A DNA stretch of 64,000 bases from JAFGXF01 sp963732595 (GTDB lineage: Bacteria > Chloroflexota > Anaerolineae > Anaerolineales > Anaerolineaceae), in assembly GCA_963732595.1 (NCBI GenBank), contig CAVSZZ010000002.1, forward strand, positions 2,232,001-2,296,000, written 5' to 3'. Positions within the stretch are counted from its first letter, which is position 1. Each line of letters starts with the position of its first letter. A model generated the notes under the pieces. The model was given only the letters and a program-made list of their open reading frames with translations. It was not told the origin of the DNA and ran no database searches. Below are positions 47,021 to 54,992 of the stretch, in pieces. The position numbers and the translations under genes are program-made.

Positions 47021-47495
47021 ATGACCGAAGAGATCCATTATTTAACCCCGCAAGGGGAAGAAAAATTAAAAAAAAGAGCTGGCTGAGCTGACAGGCCCGG
47101 TCCGGGATGAATTGGCCAAACGGCTGCGGGCAGCCATCCAGCAGGGCGACCTGTCGGAAAACGCCGATTACCACCATGCCAAGGAAGAGCAGAGCTTTAT
47201 CGAGGGCCGCATCCAGAACATCGACCGTATTTTGAAGAACTGCCAGATCATCCCCGAGGGCAAGGTCCCGGGGCGTGAGAAGGTGGAGATCGGCGCCCAT
47301 GTCAGCATCCAGGAAGGTGATTTACCGGTGGAAACTTATCACCTGGTGGGTCCGGCCGAGGCGAATCCGCGGGAGGGCATGATCTCGTTCGAATCACCGA
47401 TCGGCAGCGCCCTGATGGACCACAAAGTCGGGGAGACCGTGGTCGTCAAGACCCCCGGCGGAGAAATGTCGTTCAGGATCGTTGCAATTGAATAA
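47021..47495 (+). CDS. greA: Transcription elongation factor GreA, frame broken at an A-tract
   Basis: GreA rescues backtracked RNA polymerase by stimulating cleavage of the transcript. Read in two frames, the protein matches the family. The first frame (from ATG 47021) gives HYLTPQGEEKLKK; the second gives LAELTGPVRDELAKRL, then IQQGDLSENADYHHAKEEQ with the acidic Asp/Glu tip, and the C-terminal domain ending MSFRIVAIE. The break falls in a run of eight A (47068-47075, aaaaaaaag). Removing one A yields a 157-residue protein, exactly the family length. It may be an indel in a homopolymer, a sequencing error, or rescue by slippage. It starts 12 nt after the dGTPase gene. Confidence 0.85.
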
Positions 47496-47523
47496 GTAAA
47501 AACACACTTTGTATAAAATAATT

Positions 47524-47548
47524 ATGCCGGGCATTTAGCCCGGCATTT
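47524..47548. terminator. Terminator between convergent greA and the membrane protein gene
   Basis: Perfect 9-bp arms atgccgggc/gcccggcat with a 5-nt loop, followed by TT on the plus strand; short T runs on both sides. Confidence 0.7.
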
Positions 47549-47567
47549 CACATTTATCGAAGGCAGA

Positions 47568-48662
47568 TCATTTCTGGTAGAGGTTCAGTTCGATCGACAT
47601 GCGGTCGAAATAGCTTTCAGGCGGCAGGTTCGAACTGCGCCCATAATTCATATCCAGGATGCGCGCTTCCATGCGCAGGGTGGCGGTTTCGAGTACGACG
47701 ATCTTTCCGGGTTCGGCCAGGACAGGCTCGCCGCGGATGGAGAGTCGCTGTCGGGCACTCGTGTCATTAAAAACCGCCGAACTCATGATGACCTTGGTGA
47801 CCGTCTGGATGTCATTCTTGTCGAACAACCAGACTTCGAAGGATGAGATGTTCTTCGGGTCACCAACGCCGATGGTGTCCGAGATACCTGCGCCGCATTC
47901 GCCCAGGAACTCGCCGTTGCTTGCATCAATGCTGAAGGTATCATCATACAGGTCATCGCCAAGGTTGTAAGAGGTCATGAACTGGGCGATGGAGTCATTC
48001 GTAATGATCGGTGCATGCGAGCTGATCGCGACCGGCTCCGAGCTGATGATCGGCTCAGGTCTGAAGGGGGCTGCCTGATCGACTTCGGGCTGCTCGACTT
48101 GCCCAACCTGTTCGATCTGGTCGTAGACGAAGCCCTGCGCGGGTTCTTCCTCTTCAACTTTCTTGCCCTTCTTGCGATTGCGGAAGAATAACAGGTAGAT
48201 CAGCGCACCGCCAATGACCAGCATGATGCCGCATAAGCCGACCAGCATGGTCACGATCGTGCTCTTGCCGTTGTCGTCAGTTGTGGCTGTGGCTGTCGTT
48301 GCGGGTGTGACGGCGGGTACGGATCCCCCTGCTGCAACGGCAGAGAATTTGGCGATGTCATCGGCCGTTTGTTTTCCGGGATTGCCGGTGATGCGGGATA
48401 ACAGTTCAGGACCCGAAATCGCCAGACCCTGGAAGCGATATTGGGCGGCCTGGACGTCCTGGTTGCGGCCATAGGAATCAATGGCAGCGCGCAGATAATC
48501 TTCCTTATAAGCTGAGCTGAGATCCACCGGGCTGGCATCCACCCATTGAACCGGGAACAAGCCCCAGCCCAGGGCGAACAGCCCGAAGAGAGTTCCAAGG
48601 ATGAATCCTGCCAGTGCCGGCAGCACCCAGGGTTGTCGAGTAATTCCAACGGCTTTTTTCAT
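47568..48662 (-). CDS. Two-span membrane protein of unknown function
   Basis: This 364-residue protein has a first membrane segment at residues ~12-36 (LPALAGFILGTLFGLFALGWG), an extracytoplasmic region of ~110 residues containing a Thr/Ala-rich linker, and a second segment (~143-166, VTMLVGLCGIMLVIGGALIYLLFF). It is followed by a basic patch (RNRKKGKK) and a cytoplasmic C-terminal part of ~195 residues with an acidic/Glu-Pro linker and a beta-rich end (from YDDTFSIDASNGEFLGE). I do not recognise the family. It is followed leftward by greA's convergent terminator and preceded by topA on the same strand. Confidence 0.65.
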   Translation of the reverse strand: MKKAVGITRQPWVLPALAGFILGTLFGLFALGWGLFPVQWVDASPVDLSSAYKEDYLRAAIDSYGRNQDVQAAQYRFQGLAISGPELLSRITGNPGKQTADDIAKFSAVAAGGSVPAVTPATTATATTDDNGKSTIVTMLVGLCGIMLVIGGALIYLLFFRNRKKGKKVEEEEPAQGFVYDQIEQVGQVEQPEVDQAAPFRPEPIISSEPVAISSHAPIITNDSIAQFMTSYNLGDDLYDDTFSIDASNGEFLGECGAGISDTIGVGDPKNISSFEVWLFDKNDIQTVTKVIMSSAVFNDTSARQRLSIRGEPVLAEPGKIVVLETATLRMEARILDMNYGRSSNLPPESYFDRMSIELNLYQK

Positions 48663-48729
48663 AAAAAGGCTCCTGAATCGATATTAACAGGTGCGGCTTT
48701 CAGTGTCGCTGGAATTATGGATGCAAAAA

Positions 48730-51051
48730 TTATGCCACTTCGGCTGTGTTACTGGTCTCCGGGGTCAGGCTGTCCAGCAGGAAGGTCTCTTCGCAGTCCA
48801 GGCATTGCGCCTCGCGCTTGTTGGCGACCACCAGCATGCCCTTGCAGTTCGGGCAGGGGATGGCCAGCGGTTCCTTCCAGGTGGTGAAATCGCAGTTGGG
48901 GTAATTGCCGCAGCCGAAGAAGACACGGCCCTTGCGGGTCTTGCGTTTGACGACATCCCCTCCGTCCTTGGGGCAGGTCACACCGATCTTTTCGAGCCAG
49001 GCTTCGGTGTGGCGGCATTCCGGGAAGCCGCTGCATGAGATGAACTTGCCATAGCGGCCCCAACGGATGACCAGGTCCTTGCCGCACTCCGGACAGGCGC
49101 GGCCTACTTTTTCGAGCTCGGCCTTGGTGACCGGCATCTCCGCCTGGGCTCGCTTCAGGGTTTCCGCAAATGGCGTGTAAAACTCGCGGATGGTATCCTC
49201 CCACTTGAGATGGCCATCCGCAACCTTATCCAGATTGCCTTCCATGCGGGCGGTGAAGCCCATATCGACGATCTCGGGGAAGTACTCGACCAGCAGGTCA
49301 TTGACCTGGATGCCGGTTTCGGTGGGGAACAGGCGTTTGGCCTCGCGATAAACGTAGCCGCGGTCCTGGATGGTTGACAGGATGGGGGCATAAGTGGAAG
49401 GCCGCCCGATACCGTACTCCTCCAACGCCTGAATCAGGCTGGCATCCGTGTAGCGCGGCGGAGGCTGGGTGAAATGCTGCTCGGGCAGAAGTTTGACCAG
49501 CTTCTGAGCCTGGCCTTCCGCGATCCCGGCCGGGATTTTGACATTCTCCTCCTCCTCATCGACCAGATCTTCGTCCTTGGCTTCTTCATAAACGATCAGG
49601 TAGCCCGGGAACTTGAGGGTCGAGCCGGAGGTGCGGAACAGATACTCGTGGGTTTCGGATTTACCGGTGATCTCGACCGACAGGGTATCATAGACCGCCG
49701 CCTCCATCTGGGAGGCCATGAAACGCTGCCAGACCAGCCGGTAGAGCTTGAACTGGTCGTTCGACAGGAATTCCTTCATCGCATCCGGGGTGCGGTTGGC
49801 GGAGGTCGGACGGATGGCTTCATGCGCTTCCTGGGCGCCGACCGCGCGGGTCTTATATTGGGGGGGCGTGGCAGGCAGGAAGTCGTTGCCGTAGCGCTTG
49901 TTGATGTAATCGCGGGCTTCGGTCACGGCCTGTTCCGCGATGTTGATCGAATCCGTGCGCATGTAGGTGATCAGGCCGGTCGCGCCGCCCTCACCGATCT
50001 CAACGCCTTCGTAGAGTGACTGGGCGATGGCCATGGTGCGCTTGGCGGTGTACCCCAGCCGGCGCGAAGCTTCCTGCTGCATGGTGCTGGTGATGAAGGG
50101 CGCGGATGGTTTGCGGTGACGTTCGCTCTTCTTGATGCGGCTGATGGCATAGGTTGACTTGTCGAGATCGGCCAGGATGGGATCGACCACCGCCTGGCTG
50201 CCCAGGACAGGATCCGCATCGTCCATCTTGGCAAATTTTGCGATGAAAGTGCTCTTCAAACCTTCCGGCTTGAACTCGGCAGCGATCGACCAGTATTCGA
50301 CCGGGTTGAAGGCATCGATCTCGCGTTCACGGTCGACGATCAGGCGCAGTGCGACAGATTGGACCCGGCCGGCTGACAGCCGGCTGCGCACCTTTTCCCA
50401 CAGGATCGGGCTGATGCTGAAACCGACCAGGCGGTCGAGGATGCGCCGGCCCTGCTGGGCGTTCACCAGGTCCATGTTGATCTTGCGAGGGTGCGCAAAG
50501 GCATCGTCGATGGCGTCCTTGGTGATCTCGTGGAAGACCACCCGCTTGGAGAGTGCCGGGCTGATGTTGGCCGCTTCCATCAAATGCCAGGAGATGGCTT
50601 CGCCTTCGCGATCGGGGTCGGTCGCCAGGAAGATCTCCTCGGCGTGCTTGACCAGCTCCTTGAGTTCCTTGACAACCACGCGTTTTTCATTCGGTACGCG
50701 GTACTTGGGGAGGAAGTTGTTTTCGACATCCACAGACATTTCAGAGCGATACAGATCGCGCACGTGACCGACGGATGCCTTGACCGTGTAACCCTTGCCC
50801 AGGAAGCGACCAACTGTGCGGGCTTTGGCCGGTGATTCGACGATCACCAGTTTACCCGAGCGCAGCGCATGCCGGCCGACCTTCTCGGGTTGGGGCAGGC
50901 TGTCATGCTCAGGGGTGCGGCCCATGCGGTACATTTTAGTCCCGCAGATCTTGCAGGTGCCCGTGGTTACCGCGCTGCCCTGTTTATTGAATTCAGCCTT
51001 GGGGTCCTGGATCTCGCGTTTTTCCTTGCATTTAAAACAAAAGGCATCCAC
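48730..51051 (-). CDS. topA: DNA topoisomerase I with DUF5679-type N-terminal domain
   Basis: This 773-residue type IA topoisomerase relaxes negative supercoils. Residues ~1-60 form an extra N-terminal four-Cys module (AFCFKCKEKREI, TCKICGTKMYRMG) of DUF5679 type. The Toprim domain follows (KLVIVESPAKARTVGRFLGKG; DPDREGEAISWHL). The active-site Tyr is ~363 in ITYMRTDSIN. At the C-terminus are three zinc-ribbon units (CPECGKDLVIRWGRYGKFIS, CPKDGGDVVKRK, CPNCKGMLVV). The gene ends the ffh-rpsP-khpA-rimM-dprA-manC-topA cluster; with dprA upstream this is a common pairing. Confidence 0.95.
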   Translation of the reverse strand: MDAFCFKCKEKREIQDPKAEFNKQGSAVTTGTCKICGTKMYRMGRTPEHDSLPQPEKVGRHALRSGKLVIVESPAKARTVGRFLGKGYTVKASVGHVRDLYRSEMSVDVENNFLPKYRVPNEKRVVVKELKELVKHAEEIFLATDPDREGEAISWHLMEAANISPALSKRVVFHEITKDAIDDAFAHPRKINMDLVNAQQGRRILDRLVGFSISPILWEKVRSRLSAGRVQSVALRLIVDREREIDAFNPVEYWSIAAEFKPEGLKSTFIAKFAKMDDADPVLGSQAVVDPILADLDKSTYAISRIKKSERHRKPSAPFITSTMQQEASRRLGYTAKRTMAIAQSLYEGVEIGEGGATGLITYMRTDSINIAEQAVTEARDYINKRYGNDFLPATPPQYKTRAVGAQEAHEAIRPTSANRTPDAMKEFLSNDQFKLYRLVWQRFMASQMEAAVYDTLSVEITGKSETHEYLFRTSGSTLKFPGYLIVYEEAKDEDLVDEEEENVKIPAGIAEGQAQKLVKLLPEQHFTQPPPRYTDASLIQALEEYGIGRPSTYAPILSTIQDRGYVYREAKRLFPTETGIQVNDLLVEYFPEIVDMGFTARMEGNLDKVADGHLKWEDTIREFYTPFAETLKRAQAEMPVTKAELEKVGRACPECGKDLVIRWGRYGKFISCSGFPECRHTEAWLEKIGVTCPKDGGDVVKRKTRKGRVFFGCGNYPNCDFTTWKEPLAIPCPNCKGMLVVANKREAQCLDCEETFLLDSLTPETSNTAEVA

Positions 51052-51062
51052 AGTGCACTCTC

Positions 51063-52157
51063 CTAGAGGGTTTTACCGTTCTCAATCTTACCAAGAATTT
51101 GAACGACTTCCCGAACTTTCTGGGCGTCGCGGCGATTGCAGATCAGCAGCGCATCCGGCGTGTCGATGATGATGGTGTCCTGCAACCCAATGGTCACGAT
51201 GCGGTGATCTTTATTCTCCGACAGGATCAGCGAGTGGTCGCTGTCGAGCACCAGGGGTTCGCAGCCGATGAAAATATTTCCGTTCTCGTCACCGGGCAGC
51301 ACTTCAAAGAGTGATTCCCAGCTGCCGATATCATCCCAGCCCAGGTCGGTGGCGGGGATGACCGCCACGGAGCCGGCTTTTTCCATGATACCGTAGTCGA
51401 TGGTGACCGGTTTCAGGTCCTGCCAGACTGCCTGGATGGTTTCGGCTTCTCGCGCGGTGCCCAGGTCAGCGGCGATGCGGATCAATCCGGCATGCAGTTC
51501 GGGCATCTGTTTTTTGAACTCGGCCAGGATGTGGTCGACTTTCCAGATGAACATGCCCGAGTTCCAGTCGTGATCGCCGCTGGCCAGCATCGCCTTGGCG
51601 GTTTCGAGGTCGGGTTTTTCCTTGAACTTGAGCACGCGGTGCACCGCCAGGGTGTGGTATTTCTGGATGGTCTCGGCATGCTGGATGTAACCGTAGCCGG
51701 TGGAGGGGTAGGTCGGGTGGATGCCGAGTGTCACCAGCCAGTCATCCTGGGCTGTTTCCCGGCCGAATTCGAGCAGTTCGTGGAACAGCGGGATGTTGCG
51801 GATGTAGTGATCGGCGGTCAGGACGGCCATGGTCGCCTGCGGCGCGATCTTCTGCAGTTTGACCGCTGCCAGGCCGACCACTGAGGCGGTCCCACGCGGC
51901 ATGGGTTCGATCAGGTAGTTCTCTTTTGGGATCTCCGGGACGTCCTGCTGGAGCAGGGCAGCCTGATCGGCAACCGTCACCACCAGGATGCGTTCGACCG
52001 GCAGGATGTCTCTCAGGCGGTTCACCGCCATGGCGAACATGCTGGTGTTGCCGACCAGTTTCAATAATTGCTTGGGGCGATTGCGGCGCGAGAGCGGCCA
52101 AAGGCGGGTTCCACCGCCGCCGGCCATGATCACGGCATAATAATTACTATCAAACAT
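51063..52157 (-). CDS. manC: Mannose-1-phosphate guanylyltransferase
   Basis: This 364-residue nucleotidyltransferase makes GDP-mannose from GTP and mannose-1-phosphate. The N-terminal signature is VIMAGGGGTRLWPLSRRNRPKQ. Other blocks are ADHYIRN, LGIHPTYPSTGYGYI, FKEKPDLETA and NSGMFIWK, all typical of the ManC/RfbM family. It lacks the C-terminal phosphomannose isomerase domain of the bifunctional forms, in line with the separate PGI/PMI at 43933. Its start shares bases with the dprA stop (TGATG), so it is translationally coupled. Its product may support exported glycan or glycoprotein synthesis. Confidence 0.93.
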   Translation of the reverse strand: MFDSNYYAVIMAGGGGTRLWPLSRRNRPKQLLKLVGNTSMFAMAVNRLRDILPVERILVVTVADQAALLQQDVPEIPKENYLIEPMPRGTASVVGLAAVKLQKIAPQATMAVLTADHYIRNIPLFHELLEFGRETAQDDWLVTLGIHPTYPSTGYGYIQHAETIQKYHTLAVHRVLKFKEKPDLETAKAMLASGDHDWNSGMFIWKVDHILAEFKKQMPELHAGLIRIAADLGTAREAETIQAVWQDLKPVTIDYGIMEKAGSVAVIPATDLGWDDIGSWESLFEVLPGDENGNIFIGCEPLVLDSDHSLILSENKDHRIVTIGLQDTIIIDTPDALLICNRRDAQKVREVVQILGKIENGKTL

Positions 52158-53266
52158 CAGGCAACTCCATAGATCCCGGCAGTTTCCCGAACGGCCGAGT
52201 AAGTCATACCGCCCACCTGCCTCACCAGCCCTTTGAGTTCCATAACCGTCAGGGTCGCGGAAATGGTTCCGATAGGCAGGTCGAGCCGGACCGCCAGTTC
52301 GTCGGCATGCAGGGGTTCGAGACCCATCTCGGCCAGCAGGCGGGATTCGGTCGAATCCGCCGGCAGGCTGCGGCGTGTGGCTTTCTTCTCCTCGACGCAG
52401 GTCAGCTCCAGCGCGCTGAGTATCTCATGCGGGTCGAGCAGCGGGCGGGCGCCATCCAGGATCAGGCGGTTGGTGCCGGCGCTCTGCGGGGCGTGGATAT
52501 TTCCGGGGACCGCAAATACATCGCGGCCCTGTTCAGCGGCGAAGGTGGCGGTGATCATCGCGCCGCTTTCCATCCCGGCTTCGACCACCACCACTGCGAG
52601 GCTGAGGCCTGAGATGATGCGGTTGCGGGGTGGGAAGTTGGCGGCGTCAGGCGGGGTGCCAGGGGCATAGTCGCTGATCAATCCGCCGGCTTCGGTCAAC
52701 TTTTCGGCCAGCTGGCGGTTCTCGGGTGGGTAGATCCGGTCGACCCCGCAACCCAGCACGGCCAGGCTGCGCCCGCCGGCTGCCAGCGCAGCGGTGTGCG
52801 CGACCGCATCCACCCCGCGGGCCAGGCCGCTGACCACGCTGATGCCGTGGCTGCCCAGGAAGCTGCCTAATTCTTCAGCCACCTGGCGACCGTAGGCTGT
52901 GATATGGCGCGTGCCGACCACCGCCACGGCCCAGGCATCTTCCATTTCATAGCTGCCCCGCAGGTACAGGACAGGGGGCGGCTGGGTGATCTCTTTCAGG
53001 CGGGCGGGATATTTTTCATCCATCCAGGTCAGCACCTGGATCTTTTGTCGTTCGATGTCGGTCAGGATACGCTCAAGATCGATCTGACGGCGTATCTGGA
53101 CCAGGTTCTGGACGATCTTGGGGCCAAGCCCGGCTGCTTCCAGTTCGTGAGGGGGTGCCCCCCAGGCCAGCGATAGGTCGCCAAAGTGCTCGAGCAGGGC
53201 CTGCAGGCGTACTGCGCCGATACCCCTGACCAGATTGAAGGCGACCCAATAGATGTGCTCGTCCAT
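52157..53266 (-). CDS. dprA: DNA-processing protein DprA
   Basis: This 369-residue protein loads RecA on incoming single-stranded DNA during transformation. An N-terminal helix-hairpin-helix part (residues ~1-65) is followed by the Rossmann-like domain: VAVVGTRHITAYGRQVAEEL, VVSGLARGVDAVAHTAAL, LGCGVDRIYPPENR, FPPRNRIISGLS, GAMITATFAAEQGRDVFAVPG. The C-terminal winged helix ends GGMTYSAV. Its start shares bases with the rimM stop (TGATG). No com genes are in the window, so natural competence is not shown. Confidence 0.95.
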   Translation of the reverse strand: MDEHIYWVAFNLVRGIGAVRLQALLEHFGDLSLAWGAPPHELEAAGLGPKIVQNLVQIRRQIDLERILTDIERQKIQVLTWMDEKYPARLKEITQPPPVLYLRGSYEMEDAWAVAVVGTRHITAYGRQVAEELGSFLGSHGISVVSGLARGVDAVAHTAALAAGGRSLAVLGCGVDRIYPPENRQLAEKLTEAGGLISDYAPGTPPDAANFPPRNRIISGLSLAVVVVEAGMESGAMITATFAAEQGRDVFAVPGNIHAPQSAGTNRLILDGARPLLDPHEILSALELTCVEEKKATRRSLPADSTESRLLAEMGLEPLHADELAVRLDLPIGTISATLTVMELKGLVRQVGGMTYSAVRETAGIYGVA

Positions 53267-53811
53267 CAGGGTTTTTCCCAGGTTGGGGGTTTGAGCCGGA
53301 TAAGTCCTTTCGCCAGATCGACGTCCAGCACGAATTCGCTGGCCATCGGGATGAGCGATTCATGGCCTTGATCCTCGATCACCAGGACATCCTTGGCGCC
53401 GGTCTCGATCAGCTCCTTGACCTTGCCGAGCACCTGTCCCTTTTCATCCACCGCTTGCAGACCGATCAGCTGGTGGTGGTAATACTGCCCCTTAGGCAGC
53501 GCAGGTAATCCAGTGGTTTTCGTATAGACAACGCTATTGCGCAATTCATTGACCGACTCACGCACGTCATACCCCTCCAGGCTCAATATCAGCAGGGTAT
53601 TTTTACCGCGGATGGCGGTCACGACCACTTCCTGGTGGTCTTCACCGAGGAACAGGTGACTGCCGCGTTTAATGCGCTCCGGGAAACCCGTCCAGGGTTC
53701 GAGCGTGATCTCACCGCTGACCCCGTGGGCGCTGCGCAGGCGGCCGATCGCCAAGAATACAGGCTCGTCGATAACCGGCGAGCCTGTTGGGATCCGTTTT
53801 TTAGTGGGCAT
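53266..53811 (-). CDS. rimM: Ribosome maturation factor RimM
   Basis: This 181-residue protein helps to assemble the 30S head through S19. It has the N-terminal RimM beta-barrel (LAIGRLRSAHGVSGEITLEP, the canonical GKI-x-HGV-type block) and a C-terminal PRC-barrel (LPKGQYYHHQLIGLQAVDE, then DVLVIEDQGHESLIPM). The normal partner trmD is absent from this cluster. The gene lies 23 nt after khpA and overlaps dprA at its stop. Confidence 0.94.
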   Translation of the reverse strand: MPTKKRIPTGSPVIDEPVFLAIGRLRSAHGVSGEITLEPWTGFPERIKRGSHLFLGEDHQEVVVTAIRGKNTLLILSLEGYDVRESVNELRNSVVYTKTTGLPALPKGQYYHHQLIGLQAVDEKGQVLGKVKELIETGAKDVLVIEDQGHESLIPMASEFVLDVDLAKGLIRLKPPTWEKP

Positions 53812-53834
53812 TGTACTGAATGCCGGGCAGGGCC

Positions 53835-54068
53835 TTAGCGCGGCTCCACCACGTCCAGGGTGACCTGTTTGCCTTCACGCGCCGCGGCGACCCGCAGCAG
53901 CGTGCGTATGGCATTTGCCACCCGTCCATCCTTGCCGATCACGCGGCCCATGTCGTCGCGGACAACCCGCAACTCGATGCGCACGTGATTGCCGCCGCGT
54001 TCGGTGACCTGAACGTTTTCGGGCTCACTGACAAGTGCCTGGGCAATGTACTCAACCAGCTGTTTCAC
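53835..54068 (-). CDS. khpA: KH-domain RNA-binding protein KhpA
   Basis: The 77-residue protein is one KH domain with the GxxG loop in RVIGKDGRVANAIRTLL. KhpA, usually with KhpB, binds small RNAs and affects cell elongation and division in Gram-positive bacteria. The start is a GTG with gaggag 6 nt upstream. It sits between rpsP and rimM, the classic arrangement rpsP-khpA-rimM. Confidence 0.94.
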   Translation of the reverse strand: MKQLVEYIAQALVSEPENVQVTERGGNHVRIELRVVRDDMGRVIGKDGRVANAIRTLLRVAAAREGKQVTLDVVEPR

Positions 54069-54083
54069 GATAACTCCTCGTGT

Positions 54084-54878
54084 TTAGGATTTGGCTTTCT
54101 TGGATTTGGCTTTAGGTGCAGTTTCAACAACTTCCGTTACCTCTGCAACAGCCGCTTCCGTGGCTTCCACGACTGGTTCGGCAGCTACTTCAGCGGCTGC
54201 TTCCACGACTGGCTCGGCAGCAACTTCAGCGGCTGCTTCCACGACTGGTTCGGCAGCAACTTCGGTTACTTCTTCCACAACAGGTTCGACAACAGCTTCG
54301 ACTACAGGTGCAGTCTCGACTGGTGCCGCTGCCACTTCCACGATTGGTTCGACAACTGCTTCGACGACAGGTGCTGCTTCGACCGGTGCCGCTGCCACTT
54401 CCACGACCGGTTCGACGACTGCTTCAACCGGTTTGGCTTCGGCTTCAGGGGCTACAGGTTTGGGTGCTTTGGCTGCTTCCGCTGCGACTGCTGCTCTGGC
54501 TGCGGCTTTCTTCTTGGAAGGTACCACAACCGCGGTATCCCGCCGGGTGCGCGGGGAGACCACGCGGGCGTCGTAGAAGGCCTTGGCATCCGCAAGGATC
54601 TTGTCGACGGGTTCGCCGGCCTTGTAGCGCTTGAAACGGTCCATCAAACTGACGACCTTGAATAGACGGCTGATCGGTTCGCTGGGCTGTGCGCCCTTGC
54701 TCAACCAGTCGTAGATGCGTTCTTCATCGAATTCGATCGTGGCAGGTTCCGTGCGTGGATTGTAGAAACCGACGATCTCGAGAAAACGCCCGTCACGTGG
54801 GGCTTCTTTATCAGCCACCACGATCCGGTAGCTGGGTTGGTTGCGTAAACCAACACGGCGTAAACGAATTCTTACCAT
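54084..54878 (-). CDS. rpsP: 30S ribosomal protein S16 with long repetitive C-terminal tail
   Basis: The first ~85 residues are standard S16 (VRIRLRRVGLRNQPSYRIVV, DGRFLEIVGFYNPRTEP, GAQPSEPISRLF). S16 binds 16S rRNA in the 30S body. The protein then continues to 264 residues, about three times the usual 80-90. The tail first has a Lys/Arg-rich stretch (VVPSKKKAAARAAV) and then Ala/Glu/Val/Pro repeats such as EPVVEAAAEVAAE. It includes a tandem 36-bp DNA repeat at 54164-54271, and ends in a basic KAKSKKAKS. The start has agggag upstream; a -10 lies at 54917-54922. Confidence 0.93.
   Translation of the reverse strand: MVRIRLRRVGLRNQPSYRIVVADKEAPRDGRFLEIVGFYNPRTEPATIEFDEERIYDWLSKGAQPSEPISRLFKVVSLMDRFKRYKAGEPVDKILADAKAFYDARVVSPRTRRDTAVVVPSKKKAAARAAVAAEAAKAPKPVAPEAEAKPVEAVVEPVVEVAAAPVEAAPVVEAVVEPIVEVAAAPVETAPVVEAVVEPVVEEVTEVAAEPVVEAAAEVAAEPVVEAAAEVAAEPVVEATEAAVAEVTEVVETAPKAKSKKAKS
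54164..54271. repeat. Three tandem 36-bp repeats inside rpsP
   Basis: Units 54164-54199, 54200-54235 and 54236-54271 are nearly identical, the third diverging at its end; each encodes a 12-residue Ala/Glu/Val/Pro unit. A second pair of ~63-bp related segments lies at about 54300-54425. Confidence 0.85.
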
Positions 54879-54916
54879 TGAATAGAATCTCCCTTGCTTT
54901 GATTTATCCTACATTA

Positions 54917-54922
54917 ATTATA
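54917..54922 (-). promoter_or_regulatory. -10 box upstream of rpsP
   Basis: On the minus strand TATAAT (54922-54917), 38 nt before the rpsP start; no good -35. It suggests that rpsP and the genes after it can be transcribed without ffh. Confidence 0.45.
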
Positions 54923-54992
54923 TCGTAAAAGACGGTCTTTCCGGGAAATGAGGAGCGCTGAGGGGGGCGCCATCCCGGGTCTAACCATCAGG

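Noticed and set aside
53820..54665. 281-residue Phe/Cys-rich open frame opposite khpA and rpsP
   Set aside because: Its repeats are the reverse complement of the S16 tail repeats; no independent coding evidence.
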